The notes below the pieces were generated by a model. That model saw nothing but the letters and a program-made list of their open reading frames with translations. It was not told the DNA's origin and ran no database searches. Below are positions 23,661 to 35,468 of a DNA stretch of 64,000 bases, one piece after another. How positions within the stretch are numbered: position 1 is the stretch's first letter; each line of letters begins with the position of its first letter. The translations under genes and the position numbers were made by a program. Source of the DNA: Panorpa germanica (Eukaryota > Arthropoda > Insecta > Mecoptera > Panorpidae). The stretch spans positions 30,734,535-30,798,534 of the forward strand of contig OY783203.1 in assembly GCA_963678705.1 (NCBI GenBank), given 5' to 3'.

Positions 23661-24419
23661 TTATAGGGTGGTTACTACAATTAATCAAAATAAATTTCCG
23701 GATTGTACAGAGTAAAAAAGAGACAATGTTTTGAAAAATTACCCTGCGTCTTATACGCTAGTATAACATATTTTCGATAATGTTTTTTGACGACATAGTT
23801 AATATATAATTATTTCTATAATTACTATATGATAAAATAACATTTGAAGAATACTTTGTGATATTTTCATAAATAAATATCAAGAAATGAGTTATTGGCA
23901 ACGAATCTCGACAGACCTCACAAAAAAAAGTAACTCACGGTGCCCGAATTTCTGAAATCGAAAAACCAAATTGCTTTCATTAGTTGATAAGTTTCTGCAG
24001 GTAACCCTGTCGAGTTTTCTTTATCATTTTTCAATTGTTTACAGCACTTAGAAGTCAAAATACAGATTTTTCATGAAAAAATAAGAAAGTTTGTTATTTT
24101 AAAATACGTTAGAATAAAAAAAAAAAAAAAACTTGACATCGTTACCTCGGCATTTATGTAAAGAAAGAGTGTGCAAAATTTCAAAAGGATCGGTCCAGTA
24201 TATTTTAAACTAGAGAGGGCACCGACTCTGAAAAAGCTAAGTGTGAGAAAAACGCGTTAAAAAGTTTCAAAGAAGGACGAAACTAGACCAGAGAGGAGAA
24301 GACTTAAAACTCTATATCTCCGACAGTTTTACTCCAATCGACTTCAAATTTTTACAAAATAAACTTAATATGTTATACATTAATATAAATAAATAAAAAA
24401 GTTGAAACCTTACCCCCCC
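23661..24419. mobile_element. TTAA element E6, right end intact, left end uncertain
   Basis: The right end is AAACCTTACCCCCC followed by TTAA (24420-24423), matching the G-run ends of E1-E5 when inverted. Inside are GGATCGGTCCAG (near 24190) and GAGAAAAACGCGTTAAAA (near 24246), the motifs shared with E2, E3 and E5. I found no clear left TIR. Based on family length and a weak AGGGTGGTTAC-like match, it may start near 23661. Confidence 0.4.
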
Positions 24420-24423
24420 TTAA

Positions 24424-26814
24424 GATGTATTTAATATAAGATCAAACTATCAGCCTGTTTTATAAATTTAGTTATTTTTAGTTTATCCAATTTTAAGAAA
24501 CTTAACTTTAACGCAAGAAATTTATCTAAATATATCGTTGTAGTAGATTTTGCGAAATCAGTTTAATTTACGGCAAGATATTTTCATCCAGAAAGTAAAC
24601 TCGAACGTGTAAATAGAATTTTTAAAGCTTCTAATAAAAAACACTGTATTATGGATCAAAACTTAAGCTATAACATTGTCCAGGAAAAGAATATAAAGCT
24701 CACAAAAACCCAAAAGTTCATTTTATGTTTTGTGTTAGCGATTCAATGGTGCTATGAAATGTGATAATTAATCTTTTAATTGTCATGACTAAAACTCAAA
24801 TAATTACTATAAAGTTTATCTGTCAGGCTCGGCAAGGGCACGCATCCCACCCCATCCCTTATTCCTGATCACCCACCACCCATTGTGTAGATTGCGAATA
24901 ATACGCGTTCATAACCTTACAAAGGGGTGTTCTTTGCTACGCAATTCTCACAAACCGGACCTCAATATATATCAACTGAAAATGGAAAATGCTTTATCAA
25001 TATCGAAGGGAAATTCATGTGAGGGAATACAGGATGTTAGGACGTAAGGACGTAAGGATACATAACAAGGACCAAGTATGTATCTGTATATAAAGTATAC
25101 CAAAACAGACAAATGCAAAACACGTTATGAGTTCCACTTGTATTTGGTGGGCAACCAAATATAACTAATCTAGTTCGTTCTCTGAATTCATGATAACCTC
25201 TCCCAGTTCTAGTCCCGGTCCCGCTCCCGGATGTTGGAACAGCGGATGTGGAAGGAGAGGCAGTACGGTCTACTTATAAACAGCCCCTTTTAATTAAATA
25301 ATTCCTTAGTATGATCAAATAAATGGGTAGAGGAAAAGAAGAAGATATCAGCTTGTTAAGTTCATTTTACTTATGATTCAATAAGATAGCTTCGCTAGCT
25401 AAATGTGAGTGTGGTATTCGTTATATTTCTGTTATATTGTATTTGTTATTGTATATCTTGTCATAATTTGGTGTTAATTTGATGTGTATTGACACTTTGT
25501 GTAACTCAGTATCTTTTTTATTTGCACTTAAACAGTCAGAAGTGGGATGAGATAAAGATGGTGTAAAAGAGAAAGGGAGAGTTGGGCAATTACGAGTCTC
25601 ACAGTCTCCGATGTCAAGGGAGTCTAAAAACCGAAGTAAATTGCCATTCGTGCACAAGAGAGAGGGTGACACTAGGGTATGGGTATGGGCATGGGCATAT
25701 ATATAAATTAAATATTTACCCTGTTATTTTGTGTTTTGGGGATAAAGACTTTTAACTCAATGCGGTTTGTTTAACTTTAAAATTACACATAATTCTGTCC
25801 AAAGTAAACAAAACGAAAACTTTCGTTACTAATTCATGGTGTCGCGTCATCAGAAACCCATTGAATGTTTTTATTTAAAGGGTTGATGAGATAGGGTGGG
25901 ATAGGAGAGTTAAGAAAGAAAATACGCACTTGATCATAATACTAGTAACAAGAAACTGATATTGTGATAAGCTAAAAATTAGGGAGCAAGAGTACAGTCC
26001 AGGGTCTACAGAGATCAATTTCACACAGTTGGCAATACTTTCTATTTATTATTATTAATGTGTTTTAGAAGGAATTTTAACAAAAAAAAAAAATTTGGAC
26101 GAAATGGGAATCTTCAGAAGGTCAGTACGACGTACATTCACTGCACCGCATCGTCTTTTTAACTTATGTTACTCCTTCTCTCTTTTCGAGATCAAGTATT
26201 ATGGTATTTTATTAGTGGAGAAGAAACATTTATCATATAACGCGGTACACTAAATGAAATATCTACATATACGATTATTTCTCAATATGTGTTCATATGT
26301 GTTCATACGTGTTTATGTTATTTCTATGTATGTGTGTATCACGTTATATGTGAACATGACAAAGGTGGAGCCTTCAGTGTGGGGACCCGATAATCATCTC
26401 AAAACGCCAGGCAGAACAATACCTTTACTCACATTGAGAAGCTCATTATGATAGAAAAAGTTTATGTCTAAATTATTGAGCTGATTAAAAATTCTAACTA
26501 TAGATTTTGATGTTTCAATATAAGTAAGCTATTGTATTGACAACCTTTGCAATTAAGAATTAAGATTAAAATAATTTTAAACAGAGCTGAATTACCACAT
26601 ATGAGCTACGAACAGAGCCGTATTTACTATGATACATGTGATAAACTTACGCCAGGTGTACCAATAAAATAGGGCTAGCTTCCTGGAAATTATTTTTCCT
26701 TTTTGAAAGTTAATTCGGCACTGGTTTCAGATGAGACTTCTGTGAAGTCCTTCCTACTTGTAAATATCTGAAGCAATCTTCTTCCATAAACAATTTCTTA
26801 AATAAAAAAGAAAT
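24424..26814. other. Unassigned DNA with GC-richer patch
   Basis: About 24830-25290 is less AT-rich and holds short direct repeats (TAGGACGTAAGGACGTAAGG near 25038; GGTCCCGCTCCCGG near 25220). GGGTATGGGTATGGGCATGG is at about 25675-25697. Frames at 25421-25672 (minus) and 26254-26451 (plus) are unrecognised. No element ends are seen. Confidence 0.4.
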
Positions 26815-26819
26815 TCTGC

Positions 26820-27000
26820 TAACCTACATTTTGATTTGATTGATAGCACGCATTTATTGAGAGCATTTGTTCCTTACGCTAGATTGTTGTGTCTTCGAGT
26901 TCAATCTCTGGATCAGAATTAATTTGATTATGTGGCCTTACTTATACCACTTAAGAGAGCGGTGTACTACAGATATATGAGGCCACAACACCATAAATAC
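26820..27000 (+). mobile_element. SINE head-like segment (family S1 related)
   Basis: TTGTGTCTTCGAGTTCAATC at 26887-26906 matches the B-box region of the SINE at 42165 (CTGTGTCTTCGAGTTCGATT). The block after it (ATATATGAGGCCACAACACC) resembles TATATGAGGCATCAACAACC near 42336. The shared tail motif is absent, so this copy is partial. Confidence 0.45.
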
Positions 27001-28188
27001 TGCAATGAATACAACGGTTACAACATACATTTTAGTATATTTTAAACACGTAAAAAAATTTAAATCGATATAAAACATGAGGTCAAGAATAAATTCATAA
27101 AATTGCAAATTAAGATGACAAATGAAGAACACGTTTAGAATTAGCAGTTTTAATGCTAAGTTTGTTAGATTGTCACATGTTGACATCGTAAATTAAAAAC
27201 TTAATTACAAATCTCTGCAAAACCAACGAAACAAACAATGTAAAACAATACGTCCCGCTCTTTGACTAAACCGCAATACCTGCGTCGTGAAACCGCGTCT
27301 GCGTCTGCGGCAATTTAATTTATGAGTCTGCAATATGTTGTGAAATTGTTTCAGAAGAATGACACAGTTTCTTTTATACTTTATCCTTGTTCTGAGGCTG
27401 AGGCTGAGGCTGAGGCTGAGACATAACGTTGACATTTATACCGTTTTATACCCGTAGCTACGACCTCTGACACAAAATACATGTGACATAAGATATTCAT
27501 ATTTGGTTATTGGATTAAATAAATGTTACATTCTGAAAATTATTGTTATAATAAATTTAAGTCAGTGTTTTAAACATTCTAACCTCTGTAATCAAATATT
27601 ATGTTTAGTTAGGTCCCTTGTCATACTTCATTTATCAAAGACTTATAAAAAATATTATATAAAATGAATACCCCTACAGGAAAACAAGATACAACCACAC
27701 TTACACAAATTAAAGGATTAGAGTATATAGATATTATAGTCCGAGAGAAATTTATAGTAGATATGCGATTTAGAACACTCTTTCTACTTTAGAATAGTCT
27801 ACAGTGAAATAAATTATATAATAGGTGCGCCTTTTTATAGTTTGACACCCCTTTATCTTGGTGCCCGATGCCACAGGATCTCTCGAAATGCCTCTCTGAC
27901 CGTCTCTCAGTGTATCCTAAGTAATAACAGCACTTCCTTTTGGTTTTGCATCGCCTGCCTCTATCTTAAGATGTTATATCAACAAGTAACAATTAAAAAA
28001 AAGAACAGCGTTGGAATAAGCCTTAAGCGGGCTCTAGATATTTATCTTACTTGTTTAATGCGGTACTGAAAAAGAACCCATGAACATTAGCCTAAATCGG
28101 AGCTCAAAACCTGGGTATTTCCTTAAATCGATATATCGACGACATTTGACGTCTTCAAAGTTTTCTGTAATTTCCAGGAAAATAAAAA
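27001..28188. other. Unassigned DNA with hexanucleotide microsatellite
   Basis: A short (TGAGGC)n array lies at about 27393-27421. The frame at 27205-27435 (minus) encodes its serine/leucine repeats and is an artefact. No gene is seen. Confidence 0.4.
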
Positions 28189-28189
28189 G

Positions 28190-28265
28190 TAAAACATTCT
28201 CGATGACTTTTAATCCATGAAAGATAGAAAGTTGAAATTTTGCTATTGATTATCTCATAATTTAG
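28190..28265 (+). repeat. Fragment of Helitron-like family H
   Basis: GAAAGATAGAAAGTTGAAAT with its flanks matches the internal block found at 41680, 51420 and 54595. Both ends are missing. Confidence 0.4.
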
Positions 28266-28547
28266 AAATTTAAAAATTAATTAAAGCGGCGTAGAGATAA
28301 TGGGATGATGGAAATTTAGAATTGTGTATCTAATTAATAAATAATATTAAGATGTTTATGACTTAAATCGGGAGCACAGGGGTATTTTTAAAGCAATGTA
28401 AAAATCTTTCTACAAAAGAATTATGAAATTTTGTATATAGGTTTACTTTGACACACAGTTAAAGAGAATTGTTTTAATAGAGCAACAAATTTTCATAAGA
28501 AAATGTATAAGAAACTCAAAAGTTTTTAACGCGCAACTTTTTAAGTG

Positions 28548-28980
28548 TTTCCAAGATGTAGAAGATAATACACGCTCGGGATGCTTTTGCTGATGAGATC
28601 ATACGATTGGTGAAACTATAGGAATTGGCAAAGAATGCGTAAGTCAAATTTTACATAACAATTTTAACATACAAAATGTGTGTGCGAAAATTTTCACCAT
28701 CGAAGACTTTTCTAGCAAAGTATAACATCCCAGTATTAGACCATCCGCCTTATACGCTTGAGCTAACACCATGTGACTTTTATCTATTTCCAAAGGTCAA
28801 ATCTGCATAAAGATCAGCTGTAAAGAAAAAAATGCACTCACAGAAGAACATGTCCAGCACAGTTTCCAACCAAGGAAAATGCACATGGAGCATAGAAAGG
28901 ATAAAAGTGGGAGAAATATATATTAATTAAAAATAAATAGTTTTACAAAATCAGTCTCGTTTAACAATAGCCATACCTCG
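28548..28980 (+). pseudogene. Mariner transposase fossil with internal deletion
   Basis: The translation shows a helix-turn-helix piece (VEDNTRSG, then ETIGIGKECVSQILHNN and FNIQNVCAKI). It is fused to the C-terminal catalytic piece FLAKYNIPVLDHPPYTLEL followed by TPCDFYLFPKVKSA, which is the mariner ...LAKHNIPVLxHPPYSPDLAPCDFFLFPKxK signature. The centre with the first two catalytic Asp residues is gone. The third catalytic Asp of SPDLAP is changed (TLELTP), and stops interrupt the frame. The 3' end TAGCCATACCTCG is followed by TA at 28981, consistent with a mariner terminus. The matching left TIR was not found, so the 5' part is probably lost. Confidence 0.75.
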
Positions 28981-29604
28981 TATTTGCAGCACTATGGTAA
29001 AATATGTACTCGAAAAACAGCAATCAATAAAAATGTTCAGGATATTCTGCATATGATAACACAGCAATATATTAGAGCGTAATGTGCAAGGGATGTGATG
29101 AAATTATCTATTTCGAATTATTCATACTCCGCAGATGAAAGGGTGAAGAGTGAAGAGTGGAGAGTGGAAAGTGGAGAGTGGACAGGGAAACAGAGTTCCG
29201 ACAGCACCACTTTTAATTGCATTTGATGTTGCTATGCCAGTGTTTACTGTAGCGGATGCTGCTCTGAATTTAGTGATGCAATTCTGATAACGTGTGATAA
29301 CGCCCAAAATTTATTACCAGTTCAAATGTTCTCATATGTTCGCTATTAAATGAGCTAGACCGCTAAATGAGTAGCTCGCACAAATAGAATATTGTAACAG
29401 AACATAAAACGGTGTAAAAACGTCATTGTAAAGGTAAGCGTCGACAGTCCGCACGGAATATGTCTTATCAAGCGTGGAAGTGAAGGAAAGTGGAAAAGAT
29501 TGTAATGTGAATAATTAAGAAAACTGTTTTTAAGAACATTTCTGTTATTGTTTTTGAAAATTTTAATATTTAAATACACTTTTGTAGTTGAAAAAAAGCT
29601 GGTT

Positions 29605-29876
29605 AGGAGTCATCTATTAATTACGGCAAAAGCATGGAAGGAGGGGGGTGGGGGGTGGGTATAAAGGTGACCCTCAAAGTATGATAAAACGGGGGCAGGA
29701 GTCGTAAGCTTCGCGAAACAAGATTTAAAAAAAATAAATCTAAAAAATATATTCTTTTCAGATGAGTCCCGTCACAACATGGACTTATCTACAATGTGTG
29801 AGAAGACGTGACTAATGATAGGAGGAAGGGGTAAAAATCATGAATCTAGTGTGACCTAATTTATGAATGGTCCTTT
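29605..29876. mobile_element. Short TIR element, ATTTATGAATGGTCC-type ends
   Basis: The left end AGGAGTCATCTATTAATTAC and the inverted right end AGGACCATTCATAAATTAGG are similar inverted repeats. A related single end occurs at about 18790. The interior holds a G-run (about 29640-29660) and CTACAATGTGTGAGAAGACG, which recurs near 51566. It is 270 bp and non-coding. No target duplication is established. Confidence 0.45.
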
Positions 29877-29927
29877 ACTAAAGTTTATAAGATAATTTAA
29901 AAGCTATATTTTTAAAAAAATTATTTA

Positions 29928-30362
29928 ACGTCGACCTATTTCCGATGCTGAGTCCTGTCACTGACGACCTTCTACTATGTTACATCACTGCCTAATAAGT
30001 TTATGATTATATATGTACATAATCAATTTAACTTTATAACAACCAAACCCATATAATATACCAGTAAACAATTTGGTGAAGTGTCCTGTTTTGTGACGTT
30101 TCTATCACTATTGCACTTCAATTATCGTTCACATCAACTTTAGCTTCATTTTCATTCCGACAGGTGAAGTGGTTTCGTCATTTTAATGAGAAACTGAACT
30201 GTAAATGAACTCTTTCGTGACAAAAAAATCATACGCCTCTTCAATATGATGGCAAAGTAACTCCAAAATGTTTACTGGGATAATTCTGGTCCGGAGAAAC
30301 AAACTCGAAGGCATAGAACCTAGGGTCAAGCGCGATTGGTCTCGCCCCCTGTGTCGTCAATT
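29928..30362 (-). mobile_element. SINE S1 copy interrupted by an R3 element
   Basis: The left part (29928-30060) matches the S1 copy at 55020: TTTCCGATGCTGAGTCCTGT, then the ATGTACATAATCAATTTAAC block, then ATAACAACC. The sequence stops at the R3 TIR (30061) and resumes after it with ATTCTGGTCC...AAACTCGAAGGCATAGAACC. That aligns with ACTCTGGTCTT...AAACCCGAAGACACAGCAG of the 55020 copy. The SINE was therefore present first. Confidence 0.6.
30061..30278. mobile_element. CCAGTAAACA-TIR element (R3), 218-bp copy nested in a SINE
   Basis: The ends are CCAGTAAACAATTTGGTGAA and, inverted, CCAGTAAACATTTTGGAGTT. Internal blocks are TGTCCTGTTTTGTGACG, CATTCCGACAGGTG, and CTTCAATATGATGGCAAAGT. Nearly the same structure occurs at 53337-53574. 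Insertion into the SINE leaves ATA on both sides if one extra G belongs to the element. Confidence 0.7.
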
Positions 30363-30403
30363 ATTAGTTATGAGTAGTAATTTCTCGAGTTACATAAATT
30401 TAA

Positions 30404-31146
30404 GGGGGGGGTCTGGGTTTTCACTTTCGAAAAATCGATTTTTTGTTTTTTGTTTTATCTTATTGTTTAACATTTCAAGAATATGTCCTTAAAATTTTAA
30501 GCCGATCTAAGCAATATTCTTGAAGTTATTGTCTTATTAATCCGGTATATTATATTGTATTATATGTTAATCAGGTATACAGTTTATTCATTGCTATAGT
30601 CCTGACGCGTTTTTCTCAAAACTACGTTTTCAAAGTCCGTGTTCATTGCCATTTGAAAACTACTCGACCGATTCATTTCAAACTTTGTACACATTTTCTT
30701 CATATAAAATACCTCCCCCCTACGTTTAGTAAAAATTTTTTTCTTAACATTAAGGGTGTTTCCCACCCACAAAATGGCGGAAATTTTAGTCGAAAATAAC
30801 GGTTCACACTTTAGATGGCCGCCAAAAAATTTTAAATTAAAAAAAAAATAATCAGAGAACGTTGGGGGGAAGATTTGTTTATAATTTAACTAAATTTTTA
30901 TAGTTTTTCATTTTCTGATAATTTCCGGCCGAGTTACAGTGAACACCGCAAATTGTTTTTTTTTCAAGACGTCCTGGGGGAAGCTCTGTCACGGGCTAAT
31001 GATTTAATATTTTTGCATGAAAAATTTACAGAACATAGTCAAAACTATGCTCAACAATGTATAGAAGGTTTGAATAAAATTGCTCAATCGAGATAAAAAA
31101 TCACAAAAAAAGTGTTTTTTTTTACGCTGAAACCTAGACCCCCCCC
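30404..31146. mobile_element. TTAA-flanked TIR element E3
   Basis: A 743-bp element between TTAA at 30400-30403 and 31147-31150. The ends are GGGGGGGGTCTGGGTTT and, inverted, GGGGGGGGTCTAGGTTT. Internal GACGCGTTTTTCTCAAAAC (about 30605) and GAAAACTACTCGACCGATTC (about 30655) match the motif pair in E5 and, inverted, E2. The frame at 30584-30772 (minus) is incidental. Confidence 0.8.
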
Positions 31147-31648
31147 TTAAAAGACATGTGTACTAACAATTTAAATAAGATTTGGAAATGTAGATTTTTC
31201 GACATTGAACTATAGTAATACCAAACACGTCTACAATTAATGAATCTATTTGATTTTTCTGTTTTAAATTGATGCTTCAGCCCATAGCCTGTGAAACGCC
31301 CATTGTCGTTTTGTTGTAGACTGTACGACTGGAAAAGACAATGAAAGTGATTACTGTAGAAACTCTACTCAAGTAGAAATACTCAATAATAAATACTTTA
31401 GAATAGAATATACTTTAATCCTAATAAGTTTGAAATATATGAAAAAGTTGTTTCTTTTGAAAAAATAAAGAATAAAACCTCTTTACATTTTAGACGTCTA
31501 CATTGGTCTCTCCTTCTCTTTTTCTCTCTTGTCCACATATAACAATAAAGATTGCAATTATATTATTTGAAAAAAAATAAAAAAGGGTGTCGTTTTAGAA
31601 TCTTAGAAAAAATCGCCTCCCCTGCCTCGTGCATTTTGAATTTTCTAA

Positions 31649-32009
31649 TACCGGTTTCACACCAGAGAGACAGTTTTGAAAACAGTTTTGTTGTCAAAAA
31701 ACAAAAGAAAAACATGTTCTGTTTTTCGAAATTAAACTGTTCACACTGAACAGACTGGTTTTGTTTTTAGTGTTTTTCTGTGTGTCCCATAAAAATTATA
31801 AACATGATAAACAACATTTGACAAGCGCAAATGTTCACAAAAAACAAAACTGCGTGTTCAAACCAACCAGATTAAAAACAACAACAAACGGAATGGGAAT
31901 GTGTTTTGTTTACTAAAACAGTTTTTAAAGATAAAAATGGTTTAGGAACTGTCTCTTTGGTGTTTTTGTTCGTGTTTTATTGAACTGTCTCTCTGGTGTG
32001 TCACCGGTA
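31649..32009. mobile_element. Harbinger/Tourist-type MITE (family R4), copy a
   Basis: A 361-bp element with TAA on both sides (31646-31648 and 32010-32012), the 3-bp TWA duplication typical of PIF/Harbinger. The ends are TACCGGTTTCACACCAGAGA and the inverted right end TACCGGTGACACACCAGAGA, then GACAGTT. The interior is rich in AAAACAAAA and TTTTGTTTT. The GACAGTT-containing end repeat recurs once inside the right arm (CTGTCTCTTTGGTG near 31950). Other copies are at 38147 and 60401. Confidence 0.75.
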
Positions 32010-32497
32010 TAACAGATAGATTGTAGTTTCACATACATATACAGAATATATGATGGAATCTGAAGCTTTACCATTCCTCGTCAAATTTCTTAGCGGACGC
32101 CCATTTGTTAATAAAGCTTTATGAATAATGGCGACGGGAACAAAATGCATACCACTGAAGAAACGATTATTCTCGAATACACCTAGCGGCATACCAGTGT
32201 AACTGTAGGAATTCCGGCTTTTATGTTAAAAGAAATACATTTTACTGCCTCCGCGTCACGTGAATCATTCTGTCACGTAACCAAAAAAGTTTGTGCAGTT
32301 TTATAAGTTAAATTATTCATAAAAAGTTTGCAAAACCATTTTATTCAAAAAAAATATATAAGCGTTGTTTAACAATAGCATTTTATCAACGAGATTAGCT
32401 TTAAATACCGCTTTCAGATTTTTAAAGTGAAAAATATTGTAACTATCAATATAGTAAATATAGTTAGTTGTAGCTAAGAGGCAGATTTGTAACATTT

Positions 32498-33516
32498 AGT
32501 ATAAAGTTCATAGAATGACATAGAGATGGCAACACTAAAAACAAATCTGTATCATTTTTAGATAGTACTAACCTTCAAACAATATGTGTTTAAATTTCAT
32601 GACATTCCGAGCATTATTTTATAAGTTACAGTGATTTTATTTAAGATACTTTTGTAATATTTAAAACAATAAAAAAAAAGCATTGCCTTTTAATGAAAAA
32701 AAATACCGAGCTCGAATAAAGTATCATTCCCCTTAACTACTTTAATTTAATTTTATATTTTGTATTTAATTTAAATTGTTTAGGATATGGCAATACGCGT
32801 AGTCATTCACAGTACCATTTTTAATTTAATTTATTTTTTAAGTTTTCTTAGTTTTTTAGAACCTTACAAGGTCCAATGTTTTAAATTAAAAATATTAAAT
32901 TAATAAAAACTATATTATATTATAACCTCAAAAAATGTGACAGATCTGTCAAAAATGCAATAGAATTTATATTTAAAAGAAGTTTAATGCCAGTTTGTCA
33001 AAAATAAAGAAATAAAAACAATTTTTATTACTAATTGTTAATATAAACAGTAATATAATTATTTAAGGTCCAATGTTTTAAATTAAAAATATTAAATTAA
33101 GAAAAACTATATTATATTATAACCTCAAAAAATGTGACAGATCTGTCAAAATGCAGTAGAATTTATATTTAAAAGAAGTTTAATGCCAGTTTGTCAAAAA
33201 TAAAGAAATAAAAACAATTTTTATTACTAATTGTTAATATAAACAGTAATATAATTATTTCACCTTCAATTTTGTCCAACTGTCAAACTTTATATTACTA
33301 AAGACACATACGCACCAACTATATTAACTAACCTCAAATTAAAACACGAATGTAAGTAGGAATGCCTATTCTGAAAACCTGAAATCTAGATTAAAATATT
33401 AGATAAAAACAGTAAATTAAACATCAAAACAGTGAGTGGGAATGAGGCTTAAGACCTGTCAAGCCATTGCTTTGCATGATTTTTATCTCATACTGCGAAC
33501 TTATTAAGAGATGTGA
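32498..33516. mobile_element. R7 TIR element interrupted by R1 copy C
   Basis: The left part (32498-32718) matches the inverse of the R7 copy at 44550: GATGGCAACACT, CTAACCTTCAAACAATATGT and TTTCATGACATTCCGAGC. The right part (33451-33516) supplies GTCAAGCCATTGCTTTGCAT and the terminal GCGAACTTATTAAGAGATG. R1 copy C separates them, so R7 inserted before R1. Confidence 0.6.
32719..33450 (-). mobile_element. Dispersed TIR repeat family R1, copy C, with tandem duplication
   Basis: The ends are AAGTATCATTCC (left) and the inverted right end AAGCCTCATTCCCACTCACT. The internal unit is duplicated in tandem: 32868-33064 (197 bp) and 33065-33260 (196 bp). Only a few differences are visible, for example ATTAATAAAAAC against ATTAAGAAAAAC. 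It is oriented opposite to copies A and B. Non-coding. Confidence 0.75.
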
Positions 33517-34148
33517 TATTAACCTATATTTAAAATAAAAGTTTAAAAACCTACTCTAAAAAATGAGTTCATAAGCTTATTACAAATTTTTATAATTATG
33601 GCATTTTATTAAAATTGTAATTTTGCGAAAGTCACAAATGTGAAAATGATTTTGTAGAAATTCTCTCAGGTTACTGGCTTTGTGTAAGGTGTTACTAAGA
33701 GCTAAGACATTTGAATTTACCCGTAGTATTAGTATATTTAAACAATGTTTTCTTGTATACTGAATAACTGAAATATTGCAAATGGAACTCGAGTTTTCAG
33801 CTGCTCTCTCTCTGTACATTTTCCTAAAATGTTTTCTTGAATATTAGCTTGATTATTACATATTTCTTTATGCGCACAGAGTTTTTTTTTTACTTATTTT
33901 GTATATTTATTAAAACTGTAGCTTCGTTATACACAGCTCTGGTTTATATACTCATACAAAATGGGAAATCCGACCATGTTTCCGGACTTTCGTGCCTTGT
34001 AAAATAGCTTTAGACCAATACTTATAAAAATAATAAAAGTACAGTGCTGTATGATATATGCAGTGGCGGATTTGGTTTAAAAATACTAGTTGCTAAGAGG
34101 TATAGATCAGAAAGGTAACTCGGTAGAGTAGATACGGTTATATATTTC
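33517..34148. other. Unassigned DNA
   Basis: No gene is seen. The frame at 33580-33819 (minus) is unrecognised. CAGTGGCGGATTTGG near 34060 looks like a single hAT-type end, but no partner was found. Confidence 0.4.
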
Positions 34149-35468
34149 AAGCATCATTTCCACTCACTGTTTCAATTTTGTATTTAAGGGGTCTTCTCAC
34201 TTTGCAAATTTTAAAAAATTGATTTTTTTTTTTTTGTAATTTTGAAAGTACATATCATCAAAAATGTTATATTAAAATTTCATAAAGATCGGACAAGTCT
34301 AACTACATTTTTGGGCGACCGTTAGGTGACTACCTCAGAGCAGCCGGCTTTAAAGGAGCAAACTTTAAACGCTTTTATCTGAAAACAAGGTTTTTCAGTG
34401 CCTTGTTGATGAAATTTCGGAAACTATCCGGCCGATTGTCATGAAATTTAAATGACAGATTCTTCATAGTTATGGCTATAGCGCATATTATCAGTTTTTT
34501 TTAATTTTGATTTAAAGTATTTTTTTTTTACAAAAAACTGCAAAAAAACGCGTCTTTTTTGTTACTTTTTAAAAAAACGTGCGCCATTTTGTTATTTTCG
34601 CAAATATCAAAAATCTGATAAAATGCGCTATAGCCACTGATATACTGAATCTAAAACTGTTTTAGTTTTTTGTTTCAGATGAACTGTCTCGGAGATACCA
34701 TCAACAAGCCACGTACATAACATTTCTACACGGGTTTTTCGATGCTATTGTTTTGTTATAATAATTGTTCAAAAAAATAAAAAAATAAATTTTTCTTGTA
34801 CTTGAAAGATGTGTTTATTACATAGGATCCATTTTATACCATAATTTTGTGCAAAAAGCCTCGAAAAAAAATCGCGAAAATAGCCTATTTTCGAGGTGTC
34901 TAAAGTGAGAAGACCCCTTAATTTAATTGTATAGCATATGTGAATATGCGTAGTCATTCCCTACACCATTTTTAATTTAGAATTTAATTTACGTTTTTTT
35001 TTATATTAGTGTATCTAAATTAGCAAAAAACTAGTCATTCCGTGGACAACTCAAAATTTAATTCATGTTTTCTTCGTTTTTTCAGAACGTTACAAGGTCC
35101 ACTGTTTCTAAATTAAAAATAGTACATTAAGAAAAAGTATATTATATTATAACCTCAAAAAATGTGACAATCTGTCAAAATGCAGTAGGATTTATTTTTA
35201 AAAGAAGTTCAATGTTAGTTTGTCAAAAATAAACAAGTAACAACAATTTCTATTCCTAATTGCTATTAAAAACAGCAATTTTAATTTTAACTATCGAACT
35301 GTCAAAATTTATATTAATAACAACGCATGCGCACCAACTAAATTAACTAAACTCAAATAAAAACACGAATGTGACTAGAGACTCCCATTATGAAAACCTG
35401 AAATCTAGATTAAAATATTAAATAAAAACGTAAACTAAATATCAAAACAGTGAATGGAAATAAAGCTT
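34149..35468 (-). mobile_element. Dispersed TIR repeat family R1, copy D, split by E4
   Basis: The ends are AAGCATCATTTCCACTCACT (left) and the inverted right end AAGCTTTATTTCCATTCACT. The TTAA element E4 (34188-34917) interrupts it at a TTTAATTTAA site that is intact in copies A-C. Removing E4 and one TTAA gives about 582 bp. Internal blocks such as CATGCGCACCAACTAAATTA and GAAACCTGAAATCTAG match the other copies in inverse. It has a single copy of the central unit, unlike copies B and C. Confidence 0.75.
34188..34917. mobile_element. TTAA-flanked TIR element E4 nested in R1
   Basis: A 730-bp element between TTAA at 34184-34187 and 34918-34921, with perfect 16-bp inverted ends GGGGTCTTCTCACTTT. 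Because R1 copies without it keep a single TTTAATTTAA at this site, the TTAA duplication is directly supported. Internal AAGATCGGACAAG and CTATCCGGCCGATTGTCATG correspond to the shared E-family motif. Non-coding. Confidence 0.85.

Noticed and set aside
34056-34075. CAGTGGCGGATTTGG, a hAT-like terminus
   Set aside because: No inverted partner and no 8-bp duplication found nearby. The same applies to CAGGGCCGGATTAACC at 37637.
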